Shown in pieces: positions 30,886 through 39,063 of a stretch of DNA of 64,000 nt. The DNA comes from Arenibacter certesii DSM 19833. GTDB lineage: Bacteria; Bacteroidota; Bacteroidia; Flavobacteriales; Flavobacteriaceae. The DNA lies in contig NZ_KE386915.1 of NCBI RefSeq assembly GCF_000429545.1, positions 1 to 64,000 of the forward strand, in the 5' to 3' direction. The notes under the pieces are model-generated. The model searched no databases, was not told the origin of the DNA, and saw only the letters and a list, made by a program, of their open reading frames with translations. The position numbers and the translations under genes are program-made. How positions within the stretch are numbered: position 1 is the stretch's first letter; every line of letters starts with the position of its first letter.

Positions 30886-31719
30886 TTATATTTTAATGCG
30901 TTTGGCGCCATTATAAATATTGTAGCGACTTTCGCTTAGAAAACCAACTAGGGTTACATCGTGTTCTATTGCCATCTCTACGGCTAGACTAGATGGTGCT
31001 CCTACAGCAGTGATAAAATGGATTCTGGCCATTACTGCTTTCTGTATCAATTCAAAACTGGCCCGTCCGCTTAGAAATAAAATATGGTTGTCTAAGGGGA
31101 AATGGCGGTTTAGAAGGCAGTTTCCAATAAGTTTATCCAAGGCATTGTGTCTTCCTACGTCTTCCCTTAGGTCAAGTAGATTCCCAGAAAGATCAAACAA
31201 GGCAGCTGCATGGATGCCCCCTGTATTATTAAAGATAGTTTGTTGTTGATTTAAAATGTCAGGAAACGTTTTTAAAAGATCTTTATCAATCTGAAAACTG
31301 GCATCCGAAGGAGGTAGGAGAGAAACCGTTTTTAGGGCCTCCAAACTGGCCTTGCCACAAACACCACAACTACTGCTGGTATAAAAGTGCCGATCTAATT
31401 TACTGAGGTCAATGTTCTCCGAATTGTTGAGGTTAATGTGTACCGTATTTTCTTTTATAGATATGTTGTCTATCTGATCTGCAGTGGCAAGTATTCCTTC
31501 TGTAAATAAAAATCCTACCGCTAAATCGGTATCATTACCCGGGGTACGCATGGTAATGGATATATTTTTATTAATAATTGGCGGCTTGGCGAGGGCTACA
31601 CTGATGCTGATTTCTAAGGGCTCTTCCACCGCTATGATGTCCAATACCTCTTCTTTTCCATCAAATTTAATTTTGATGATTTGCTTGGGAATGGTCGATT
31701 TTTCGGTGTCTGCTTTCAT
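30886..31719 (-). CDS. fdhD: Formate dehydrogenase accessory sulfurtransferase FdhD
   Basis: FdhD passes sulfur from IscS to the molybdenum cofactor of formate-dehydrogenase-like enzymes. The 277-aa protein has the active CxxC at C118 and C121 (SSSCGVCGKAS), the N-terminal TMRTPGNDTDLAVGFLFTEG block, and the DVGRHNALDKLIG and FLSGRASFELIQKA motifs. The YdeP-type oxidoreductase downstream is the obvious client. The 219-bp gap between them holds no terminator I can see. Confidence 0.95.
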   Translation of the reverse strand: MKADTEKSTIPKQIIKIKFDGKEEVLDIIAVEEPLEISISVALAKPPIINKNISITMRTPGNDTDLAVGFLFTEGILATADQIDNISIKENTVHINLNNSENIDLSKLDRHFYTSSSCGVCGKASLEALKTVSLLPPSDASFQIDKDLLKTFPDILNQQQTIFNNTGGIHAAALFDLSGNLLDLREDVGRHNALDKLIGNCLLNRHFPLDNHILFLSGRASFELIQKAVMARIHFITAVGAPSSLAVEMAIEHDVTLVGFLSESRYNIYNGAKRIKI

Positions 31720-31915
31720 AATGAGGCTATTTGGTGAGGGACGGGCATGCGCAATTAAAAGAGGTGTTATTTTACATTATTTAACTAGCATAGGATGGAC
31801 TTATTTACTTTTAAATTCATCTAAAGGCCAAGCAGGAAATTTGCCTTACTCTTTTAAGGATTGATGATTATAGCGCTATTAATGCTGTAAAGTTTAAATA
31901 GCAATGTTAATACAA

Positions 31916-32827
31916 CTAAACAGTTATGGAAACACCTTCAGATATTGTTTGTTTCCCATTTTCAAAATAAAAATCCAATCTACCTACGTTAATGCCAAAA
32001 CAGCCTACCTGATTTATCAATACCGGGAGGTCTTTTCTGTTTTTAATTACCGTAGGCTTATCTAAAAAGGTATGGGTATGCCCCCCAATAATAAGATCAA
32101 TATGCTCAGTGGCAGCAGCTATTTTCATATCGTCCACTCTTTGCGAGTTAGCGTATTGGTGACCTAAATGTGAGAGGCAAATAACAAGGTCACAATGCTC
32201 CTCATTCTTTAAGGTACTGCTCATTTCTTGCGCCATGTCTATAGGATTCAAGTAAATTGTTTCCTTATAGAGTTTTTTTGGAACTAAACCGTCCAAGGCA
32301 ATTCCTAGTCCAAAAACTCCAATTTTTATTCCATCACGAACAAATATCTTATACGGTTTAACATGTCCGTCTAAAATTGTTTTGGAAAAATCATAATTGG
32401 CAGATAAGAATTCGAATTTTGCATAAGGTAATTGAGCGGCTAATCCCTCCAGTCCGTTGTCAAAATCGTGGTTTCCAATGGTTGCGGCATCATACTGTAA
32501 CATGCTCATTAATTTAAATTCCAATTCACCGCCGTAAAAATTAAAATAAGGGGTCCCTTGAAAAATATCTCCTGCATCGAACAATAAGGTATTCGGATTT
32601 TCTTTTCGTATCTCTTCAACTAAAGTTGCCCTTCTAGCAACTCCCCCTAAATTGGGGAAACTAGAATGAGTAGTGGGGAAGGGGTCTATGTGGCTATGGA
32701 CATCGTTGGTATGCAGTATAGTGATATGTTTTTTAGCATCTTGTATACAAGAATTCATGGTCAACCCACCCATTCCAATGAATGCGGAGGTAGCTGCAGT
32801 GCTGGAAATAAATTTTCTTCTGTCCAT
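31916..32827 (-). CDS. Metallophosphatase half of a split 5'-nucleotidase
   Basis: This 303-aa protein is the calcineurin-like N-terminal domain of UshA-type nucleotidases, encoded alone. Metal-ligand motifs are complete: D42 and H44 in NDVHSH, D86 in FDAGD, N119-H120 in GNHDFD, and GGHTH near residue 250. The start has a twin-arginine signal (DRRKFI) followed by a hydrophobic stretch and NSC, so it is probably exported by Tat, perhaps as a lipoprotein. Only 2 bp separate it from the upstream gene for the 5'-nucleotidase C-terminal domain. The two probably act together on nucleotides in the periplasm. Confidence 0.9.
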   Translation of the reverse strand: MDRRKFISSTAATSAFIGMGGLTMNSCIQDAKKHITILHTNDVHSHIDPFPTTHSSFPNLGGVARRATLVEEIRKENPNTLLFDAGDIFQGTPYFNFYGGELEFKLMSMLQYDAATIGNHDFDNGLEGLAAQLPYAKFEFLSANYDFSKTILDGHVKPYKIFVRDGIKIGVFGLGIALDGLVPKKLYKETIYLNPIDMAQEMSSTLKNEEHCDLVICLSHLGHQYANSQRVDDMKIAAATEHIDLIIGGHTHTFLDKPTVIKNRKDLPVLINQVGCFGINVGRLDFYFENGKQTISEGVSITV

Positions 32828-32829
32828 TC

Positions 32830-33594
32830 TTAATCTATTTGTATAAAACGGTCATCTATAGTGGTGAGTATGGTATCCACTTTCTTAAAATAATCGATCA
32901 TTGTATTCCGAATAAGATAGTCCGAATCCATAAGAGACACGTGGTTTTTAAAGAAATCCATCCTATCGCCCCCAGTAACCAAATAATCTGAAGTAGCTAT
33001 AAAATAGGTCCTGTTCTTATCAAAAGGCTTTCCCTGAATGTTTACTTCCTTCAAGGCTTTATTTTGATCGATAATAATCTGAATCCCAGAAATAGGGTGG
33101 GGTACACTGGATTTAATGAGAAATTCGACTAACTCGCCTACAGTCTTTCCGTCCAATTCTGCGATAAAAACCGAATTTTCGAAGGGCATTACTTCAAAAG
33201 CAGTTCTAGCGGTAATATTTCCCTTAGAAATTACCGAGCGTATTCCACCAAAATTTAGAAGAACAAAATCAATGTTATTGCCGGTTCTAGCTTTGAATAT
33301 AGGATTTACCTCCTGCATTACAATATCAGCCATCAAATTTCCTGCGGTCGTATTATACTTGCCTTCTGTTTTGCTTATAGCTTTAGGCGTATAGGCAATT
33401 ACGCTATCTAGGATGTGATCTATTCTAATCCGGTATGGGGCTACAAACTGTTCAATGCTGTCCTTTGTTTTTATGCTCTGATTGATTTCTAGCTGTTTTC
33501 CGTTAATTGTTATCAGTTCAGGCTGCGGCGGTTTGCAGGCGTGAATCGCACACATTGTTAGGAATATAACAAAATGTTTATTTTTTAAAATCAT
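32830..33594 (-). CDS. 5'-nucleotidase C-terminal domain lipoprotein
   Basis: This 254-aa protein has a lipoprotein signal ending at C20 (IHAC) and then the substrate-binding C-terminal domain of 5'-nucleotidases, seen in NLMADIV, FVLLNFGGIRS, PFENSVFIAELDGKTVGEL and TSDYLVTGGD. It lacks the metallophosphatase domain, which is encoded by the next gene 2 bp downstream. Standard UshA joins both on one chain in the opposite order. In this family of bacteria the split form is known, so this is a natural arrangement and not a frameshift: each part has its own export signal. Confidence 0.9.
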   Translation of the reverse strand: MILKNKHFVIFLTMCAIHACKPPQPELITINGKQLEINQSIKTKDSIEQFVAPYRIRIDHILDSVIAYTPKAISKTEGKYNTTAGNLMADIVMQEVNPIFKARTGNNIDFVLLNFGGIRSVISKGNITARTAFEVMPFENSVFIAELDGKTVGELVEFLIKSSVPHPISGIQIIIDQNKALKEVNIQGKPFDKNRTYFIATSDYLVTGGDRMDFFKNHVSLMDSDYLIRNTMIDYFKKVDTILTTIDDRFIQID

Positions 33595-33665
33595 ATAGTT
33601 CTTACCTTCGTAACTTAATTTGCAATGATATAATTACTTTTACATTCTAGTTAATGTAAAAATAC

Positions 33666-34199
33666 ATGTTTTTAAAAAAGATAAAGAATAAATTAAAGGT
33701 TAGGGCCGCACGAAAGTATTTGCGACAGGAATTAGGCTCACCTTCAGATACCCAAAATGGGGGTGTTGGAATAGGTTCTATAGGATGTATTGTGGATTTA
33801 GATAAGTTTAATGATACTGATTCCTTTTATGAGTTTGTAGAGGAATTCTCATTGCGACCCAATTCGGTAAAGGTAATAGGCTACAAAGAATTTTACGATA
33901 AAAATTCGCCCTATAGCACGCCAGTATTTTCCGATAAAGACCTAGGATGGGAGGCTAATATTGAAAATAGTTATGCCTTGGAATTCTTAGGGAGAGAATA
34001 TGATTTGTTAGTCAATTATTACAGCGAGGACAAATTATTGTTGCAATTAATGAGTATAAAGACCAAAGCGAGGTTAAAGGTTGGCTTTGGGGAAGTGGAT
34101 AAAAATTTTAATGATTTAATTTTGAATACACCCATAGATGATTTTAAGACCTTTAAAATGGAATTGAAAAAATATTTACGGGTATTAAATGAAATTTAA
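33666..34199 (+). CDS. DUF6913 family protein
   Basis: This 177-aa soluble protein has a basic N-terminus ([19 protein letters not shown]) and a mixed alpha/beta body with [13 protein letters not shown] and [19 protein letters not shown]. It matches the DUF6913 type found before dapA in Flavobacteriaceae; no function is known. It ends 2 bp before dapA, so both are on one transcript. A near-match to the -7 promoter motif (TACTTTTA, 33635-33642) lies 23 bp upstream. Confidence 0.78.
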   Translation: MFLKKIKNKLKVRAARKYLRQELGSPSDTQNGGVGIGSIGCIVDLDKFNDTDSFYEFVEEFSLRPNSVKVIGYKEFYDKNSPYSTPVFSDKDLGWEANIENSYALEFLGREYDLLVNYYSEDKLLLQLMSIKTKARLKVGFGEVDKNFNDLILNTPIDDFKTFKMELKKYLRVLNEI

Positions 34200-34201
34200 T
34201 A

Positions 34202-35092
34202 ATGGAACAATTAGCGGGTACAGGTGTTGCTTTGATTACTCCTTTTAATGAAGATTTTTCAATAGATACGCAAGCGCTATCTAAGGTAGTGCATTATTGT
34301 ATAGATGGAGGGGTAGATTATCTTGTGGTTTTAGGAACTACTGGAGAAACTGCTGTGCTTTCAAAAAAAGAAAAGCAATTAGTGATTAACACAGTAGTAG
34401 CAGCCAATGAAGGTAGATTACCTTTGGTTTTGGGTATTGGTAGCAATAATACGGCTGCTGTGGTTGAAGAACTACAAGAGGTAGATCTTAAGGAGTTTGT
34501 GGCCATCTTATCCGTATCTCCATATTATAGCAGACCCACCCAAGAAGGGATTTATCAGCATTTTAAGGCCATTTCATTAGCTTCGCCAAAGCCGATCTTG
34601 TTATATAACGTTCCTGGGAGGACCGGAAGTAATATGTTGCCGGAAACCGTACTTAGGCTGGCAAGTGATTTTAATAATATTATAGGTATTAAGGAGGCAA
34701 GCGGGGATATGGTGCAGGTTATGCGTCTTATAAAGGACAAGCCGTCTGATTTTATGATAATTTCTGGTGATGATTTTACCGCGCTACCAACTGTACTTGC
34801 AGGTGGAGATGGAGTAATATCTGTATTGGGTCAAGGGTTGCCTACAGAATTTTCACGAATGATTCGTTACGGATTGGAAAATAAAGTAAAAGAGGCTTTT
34901 AACTTGCATTACGCCCTAATGGAGGGGATGGACTTGATTTTTAAGGAAGGAAATCCTGCGGGAATCAAAGCTATGCTAGAACACATGGGGATTGGAACAG
35001 CTGTAGTCCGACTCCCTTTAGTGGAAGCAACGGCAAGTCTTAAAAAAAGTATCAGTCGTTTTTTAAGTTCGGTACTTAAGATCGTTGCTTAA
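34202..35092 (+). CDS. dapA: 4-hydroxy-tetrahydrodipicolinate synthase
   Basis: DapA condenses pyruvate with aspartate semialdehyde, the first step specific to lysine and diaminopimelate synthesis. The 296-aa TIM-barrel protein has Schiff-base lysine K164 in [10 protein letters not shown]135 in LYNVPGRTG, and the TT pair at 46-47 in GTTGETAVL. The length is normal. It follows the DUF6913 gene by 2 bp. Together with dapF elsewhere in the window it serves peptidoglycan synthesis. Confidence 0.97.
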   Translation: MEQLAGTGVALITPFNEDFSIDTQALSKVVHYCIDGGVDYLVVLGTTGETAVLSKKEKQLVINTVVAANEGRLPLVLGIGSNNTAAVVEELQEVDLKEFVAILSVSPYYSRPTQEGIYQHFKAISLASPKPILLYNVPGRTGSNMLPETVLRLASDFNNIIGIKEASGDMVQVMRLIKDKPSDFMIISGDDFTALPTVLAGGDGVISVLGQGLPTEFSRMIRYGLENKVKEAFNLHYALMEGMDLIFKEGNPAGIKAMLEHMGIGTAVVRLPLVEATASLKKSISRFLSSVLKIVA

Positions 35093-35116
35093 ATCTTATA
35101 AAAGTTAAAAAATAAT

Positions 35117-35170
35117 CCGGTGTCTGTGTTGGACTTAACAATCTATATACAACACCGGTTTTCGTTTATT
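35117..35170 (+). terminator. Likely terminator after dapA
   Basis: CCGGTGT (35117-35123) pairs with ACACCGG (35152-35158), followed by TTTTCGTTTATTT. The loop is long (28 nt), so this is weaker than the other terminators in the window. Confidence 0.5.
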
Positions 35171-35315
35171 TCTACGCTATGGGACAAATGTCATTTAGTA
35201 AAGTGAGGTTAATTATAGTATGGTAATGAAAGAAAGAGGGTTCTAAAATTTTGCGTTGTTATAGATAGTGTAAAAATTTCTTGTTCATACTCTTAATATA
35301 AAGATTTGAAGTATA

Positions 35316-35369
35316 CCTTTTAAGGAGCCTATACGGATGGATAGCCGTAGTTAAAGGCTTTTTAAAAGG
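35316..35369. other. Long two-part hairpin upstream of bamD
   Basis: The outer stem is CCTTTTAAGGAGCC (35316-35329) with GGCTTTTTAAAAGG (35356-35369): 14 bp, two of them G-U on the plus strand. The inner stem is TACGG (35332-35336) with CCGTA (35345-35349) around an 8-nt loop. No T-run follows directly, so it is not a standard terminator. It may be a leader structure or a small RNA. Confidence 0.5.
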
Positions 35370-35508
35370 AATAACACCTACATATTTATTGATTTTTAAG
35401 AGCGACTTACCTCAACAAAGTTAAAACTTGTACAAAAAATTTGCCACAAGAAGGGAAGGAAGTTATTTTAGCCTGATAATAATGTTTTTTATATCCGATC
35501 AAAAACCT

Positions 35509-35516
35509 TAATTTTG
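35509..35516 (+). promoter_or_regulatory. Flavobacterial -7 element of bamD
   Basis: TAATTTTG is an exact TAnnTTTG match. It ends 4 bp before an ATG at 35521 and 16 bp before the ATG at 35533. Transcription should start about at the first ATG, which supports the second ATG as the true start. Confidence 0.6.
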
Positions 35517-35532
35517 CAGAATGTTTTTAAAA

Positions 35533-36342
35533 ATGAAACGATTATTCCCCTTTTTTTTATTGGCAGTAATCCTTGCTTCTTGTAGTGAGTACCAAAAAGT
35601 ACTTAAAAATGAAGATGTTAAGGCGAAGTATGATATGGCCGAGAAATTTTATGATGAGGGCGATTTTAAAAGGGCCAACCGTTTATTGGAGCAGATTGCT
35701 CCAAAATATATAGGTAGACCACAGGGAGAGCGAGTAATGTTTTTCTTGGCGGACTCTTATTTCCAGACAAGGGACTATAATATGGCCGGATATCAATTTG
35801 AGCGATTCCTTAAATCCTATCCGAAAAGTGATAAAGCGGCAGAAGCTGGATTCTTGGGGGCAAAGAGCTATTATAAATTATCTCCTAAATACTCTTTGGA
35901 TCAAACCGATACCGATAAGGCATTGATTAAATTACAGAACTTTATAAATGCCTATCCAGAGTCAGAATTTTTGGTAGAAGCCAATATCATGGCTAAAGAA
36001 CTTACCACTAAAAAAGAGCGTAAGGAGTTTGAAATCGCTAAGCAGTTTAATACTATAGGTGAGTTTGACTATACCTTTTTAACTCCTGCAGTTACGGCAT
36101 TTGATAATTTTATTGCGGATAACCCGGGCTCGGTTTATCAAGAGGATGCTCTTTATTATAAATTTGATGCGGCTACTAGATTAGCGTTCAATAGCTTTGA
36201 ATATCTTAAAAAGGAGCGATTTAACACTGCTAAGTCTCACTATAATGCATTGAAAAAACAATTTCCAGAGTCAAATTATCTTAAGGATGCCATTAAGACC
36301 TTGGAAAAAATAGAAAAAGAATTGCAAAATTATTCCAAATAA
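35533..36342 (+). CDS. bamD: Outer membrane protein assembly factor BamD
   Basis: BamD is the essential lipoprotein of the BAM machine that inserts beta-barrels into the outer membrane. The 269-aa product has a lipobox ending at C17 (ILASC), then TPR-type repeats: about residues 30-60 (KAKYDMAEKFYDEGDFKRA), 68-100 (MFFLADSYFQTRDYNMAGYQ), and further helical pairs to the end. I chose the ATG at 35533 over 35521 because it gives a normal signal peptide and because the promoter element lies too close to the first ATG. It leads a compact run with the omega subunit, coaBC, porD and recN genes. Confidence 0.93.
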   Translation: MKRLFPFFLLAVILASCSEYQKVLKNEDVKAKYDMAEKFYDEGDFKRANRLLEQIAPKYIGRPQGERVMFFLADSYFQTRDYNMAGYQFERFLKSYPKSDKAAEAGFLGAKSYYKLSPKYSLDQTDTDKALIKLQNFINAYPESEFLVEANIMAKELTTKKERKEFEIAKQFNTIGEFDYTFLTPAVTAFDNFIADNPGSVYQEDALYYKFDAATRLAFNSFEYLKKERFNTAKSHYNALKKQFPESNYLKDAIKTLEKIEKELQNYSK

Positions 36343-36355
36343 AATACCATCTGTT

Positions 36356-36688
36356 ATGAATACAAACGATTTAAAAAGCTCTAAAGCTCCTGTTTCTACG
36401 GTAACCATCAATAAGAATGAATTTGATGCCCCGACTGGAAATATTTATGAGGCTATTTCAATTACTGCAAAAAGAGCGGTTCAGATAAATTCTGAGATTA
36501 AAAAGGAACTTTTGGAAAAATTGGAAGAGTTTGCTACCTATAGCGATAGCTTGGAAGAGGTTTTTGAAAACAAAGAGCAGATAGAAGTATCTAAGTTCTA
36601 CGAAAGACTTCCTAAACCACATGCTATTGCTGTAAGAGAGTGGTTAGACGATAAAATTTATTACAGGAATACAGAGAAAGATGCATAA
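36356..36688 (+). CDS. rpoZ: RNA polymerase omega subunit, Bacteroidota (Rpb6-like) type
   Basis: This 110-aa protein is the omega/Rpb6-like subunit that stabilises RNA polymerase. The conserved core is GNIYEAISITAKRAVQINSEIKK (given here as a region, about residues 28-50), where bacterial omega has its YELVLVAAKRARQL-like helix. The acidic middle and the C-terminal AVREWLDDKIYY are typical of the Bacteroidota form. It starts 13 bp after bamD and ends 3 bp before coaBC. Confidence 0.9.
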   Translation: MNTNDLKSSKAPVSTVTINKNEFDAPTGNIYEAISITAKRAVQINSEIKKELLEKLEEFATYSDSLEEVFENKEQIEVSKFYERLPKPHAIAVREWLDDKIYYRNTEKDA

Positions 36689-36691
36689 AGG

Positions 36692-37897
36692 ATGTTAGGC
36701 GGTAAAAATATACTTTTAGGGGTTACCGGAGGTATAGCTGCTTATAAAACCACCTTTTTGGTACGCTTACTTATTAAAGCTGGCGCTAACGTTAAAGTAA
36801 TTTTAACGCATAGCGCCAGCTCTTTTGTTACTCCCTTAACCCTGGCTACATTATCTAAAAACCCAGTTCACACCACTTTTATAAATGAAGAAGATGGTCG
36901 TGTTTCATGGAATAATCATGTAGAGTTGGGGCTGTGGGCAGATGTTATGATTATCGCTCCGGCTACAGCCAATACCATGTCTAAAATGGCCCATGGGAAT
37001 TGCGATAATTTATTGATGGCTACCTATCTTTCTGCTAAATGCCCGGTTTATTTTGCACCTGCAATGGATCTGGATATGTTTATCCATCCTTCTACCTCGC
37101 AAACTTTTGACAAATTGACCTCGTTTGGGAATAGTATGATTCCGGCGAATACAGGAGAGTTAGCAAGTGGATTGGTGGGGGAAGGACGCATGGCAGAACC
37201 AGAGGAGATAGTAGATTTTGTAATACGAGACCTTTCGAAAGAATTGCCATTAATAGACAAGAAAGTGCTGATAACTGCAGGTCCCACTTACGAAGCCATA
37301 GATCCAGTTAGGTTTATAGGGAATCACTCATCAGGATTAATGGGGTATGAGTTGGCCAAAAAAGCTGCTAATTTGGGGGCCGAGGTATATTTAATTTCAG
37401 GTCCTTCACATTTAACTATCCAGCATTCCCAAATAAATCTTATAAAAATTACTTCTGCAGATGAGATGTACAAGGAGGTACATGCGTTATATCAAGATAT
37501 GGATATTGTGATCTGCGCCGCAGCAGTATCAGATTATAAGCCTAAGACAGTCGCGGATCAAAAAATAAAAAAAAGTGACGAGGAGTTTAATATCCCTCTA
37601 GTGAAAAATAAGGATATCTTATTTTCCTTGGGTCAAGAGAAGAAAGACCAATTTCTAGTTGGATTTGCTCTAGAGACCGAAAATGAGGAGGAAAATGCCA
37701 TCGGAAAATTAAAGCGCAAAAATTTGGACGCCATTGTTCTTAATTCCTTAAATGATGCGGGAGCTGGATTTGGAAAACAAACCAATAAAATATCCTATAT
37801 TGATAAGAATTTTAATATTAAAACGTTTAAACTAAAGAACAAGGCCGAGGTCGCCCAAGATATTTTAAACGAAATCATAATCCGTATCCATGCGTAA
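36692..37897 (+). CDS. coaBC: CoaBC: phosphopantothenoylcysteine decarboxylase/phosphopantothenate-cysteine ligase
   Basis: CoaBC makes 4'-phosphopantetheine in two steps: ligation of cysteine (C-terminal CoaB domain, about residues 188-401, with TAGPTYEAIDPVRFIGNHSSG) and FMN-dependent decarboxylation (N-terminal CoaC domain). CoaC shows the flavin-binding GVTGGIAAYK and catalytic H76 in NNHVELG. Two signature sites differ from E. coli: PAMN reads PAMD (D126), and the ACG cysteine reads ASG (S159). Both may be standard for Bacteroidota. It ends overlapping the porD start by 8 bp. Confidence 0.95.
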   Translation: MLGGKNILLGVTGGIAAYKTTFLVRLLIKAGANVKVILTHSASSFVTPLTLATLSKNPVHTTFINEEDGRVSWNNHVELGLWADVMIIAPATANTMSKMAHGNCDNLLMATYLSAKCPVYFAPAMDLDMFIHPSTSQTFDKLTSFGNSMIPANTGELASGLVGEGRMAEPEEIVDFVIRDLSKELPLIDKKVLITAGPTYEAIDPVRFIGNHSSGLMGYELAKKAANLGAEVYLISGPSHLTIQHSQINLIKITSADEMYKEVHALYQDMDIVICAAAVSDYKPKTVADQKIKKSDEEFNIPLVKNKDILFSLGQEKKDQFLVGFALETENEEENAIGKLKRKNLDAIVLNSLNDAGAGFGKQTNKISYIDKNFNIKTFKLKNKAEVAQDILNEIIIRIHA

Positions 37898-38780
37898 CCT
37901 AATTTTAGCATCTATTTGTTTTGTTATCTCTCTAGGTTTGGGAGCACAGGAACTAAATTGTACGGTTACCGTAAATGCGGATCAAGTAGGCAAGACCAAT
38001 CAGCAGATTTTTAAAACTTTGGAGCGTTCCCTAAACGATTTTGTAAATAAAACTAACTGGTCCAATAGGGAATACAATGACAATGAAAAGGTGAACGCAC
38101 AAATGTTCATTACTATCACAGAACACGAGTCCAATAGTTTTAAAGGGAATATACAGATACAGTCTTCACGTCCCGTTTTTAATACTTCTTATGAAAGTCC
38201 TGTATTTAACTATAAGGACAATCAGTTCAATTTTCAGTATATAGAATTTCAGCCATTGATCTTTAACGAAAACAATATGGATTCCAACCTGGTAGCGGTA
38301 ATGTCATATTATGCTTACCTCATTTTAGGATTGGATGCCGACACCTTTTCTTTGGAGGGTGGCAGTGAATATTTTAGAAAGGCCCAGCAGATCGTTGGTT
38401 TATCCCAAAGTGGAAGCGCTGCAGGCTGGAGCAGAACCACCGGTGACCGAAGTAGGTTTGAACTTGTGGATAACCTAATGTCCAACTCCTATAGGGAGTA
38501 CAGAGTTGCCATGTACAACTATCATAGAAAGGGCTTGGATGTCCTAGCAGATAACAACAGTACGGGGAAACAAGTAGTTGCAGGGACATTACGGTTGTTT
38601 GAAACGATGGCTTCCAGGCACCCCAATGCATTTTTAACCCAAATATTCTTTGACGCCAAGTCCCAAGAGATTCAGGATATATTTTCCGACGGGCCCAAAG
38701 TAGATGTTGTTCAGTTAAAGGAAACTTTAAATAAAATAGCACCTCTTTATTCCTCTACTTGGAACAAGATAAAGTTTTGA
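37890..38780 (+). CDS. porD: DUF4835 protein, PorD-type type IX secretion component
   Basis: This 296-aa protein has a signal peptide (about residues 1-19, ending GLGAQ) and the DUF4835 domain known as PorD in type IX secretion studies. Recognisable parts are ELNCTVTVNADQVGKTNQQIFKTL in two pieces, FQFIEFQPL-like NFQYIEFQPLIFNENN, and SYYAYLILGLDADTFSLEGG. It is probably periplasmic or outer-membrane associated. Its position between coaBC and recN is typical of Flavobacteriaceae. It overlaps coaBC by 8 bp. Confidence 0.88.
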   Translation: MRNLILASICFVISLGLGAQELNCTVTVNADQVGKTNQQIFKTLERSLNDFVNKTNWSNREYNDNEKVNAQMFITITEHESNSFKGNIQIQSSRPVFNTSYESPVFNYKDNQFNFQYIEFQPLIFNENNMDSNLVAVMSYYAYLILGLDADTFSLEGGSEYFRKAQQIVGLSQSGSAAGWSRTTGDRSRFELVDNLMSNSYREYRVAMYNYHRKGLDVLADNNSTGKQVVAGTLRLFETMASRHPNAFLTQIFFDAKSQEIQDIFSDGPKVDVVQLKETLNKIAPLYSSTWNKIKF

Positions 38781-39063
38781 TGCTGTTATTTGCTTACTAG
38801 AGTAGTGCTCCTGCTATGTACAAGTATTTAGAAATTCACTCATTTTGTTAACTGTTAAGGTGCAATGTGAATAATCCCGAGCTTCACTGTCTATTCCATA
38901 TATGCCGGTAAAGAAAAGTTATGGGTCGTTTTTTGTCCAATTCCTTCTTGGTATTGTTCAGGTCTAATTGTAACCGGAATGAGCAGTTTATATAAAAAAA
39001 ATATCATCCCATTTTTTTCCAATATAATAACAATTATCTTTACCTCAATAATAGACTTGAACC

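Larger units (their letters stand above)
35093..35532. other. Intergenic region between dapA and bamD
   Basis: This 440-bp region holds three things: a terminator-like hairpin at 35117-35158 after dapA, a long imperfect-free hairpin at 35316-35369, and the bamD promoter at 35509-35516. No reading frame looks real. Confidence 0.6.

Noticed and set aside
31916-33594. Frameshifted UshA nucleotidase pseudogene
   Set aside because: Both parts have their own start and export signal, their order is reversed relative to UshA, and all catalytic motifs are intact.
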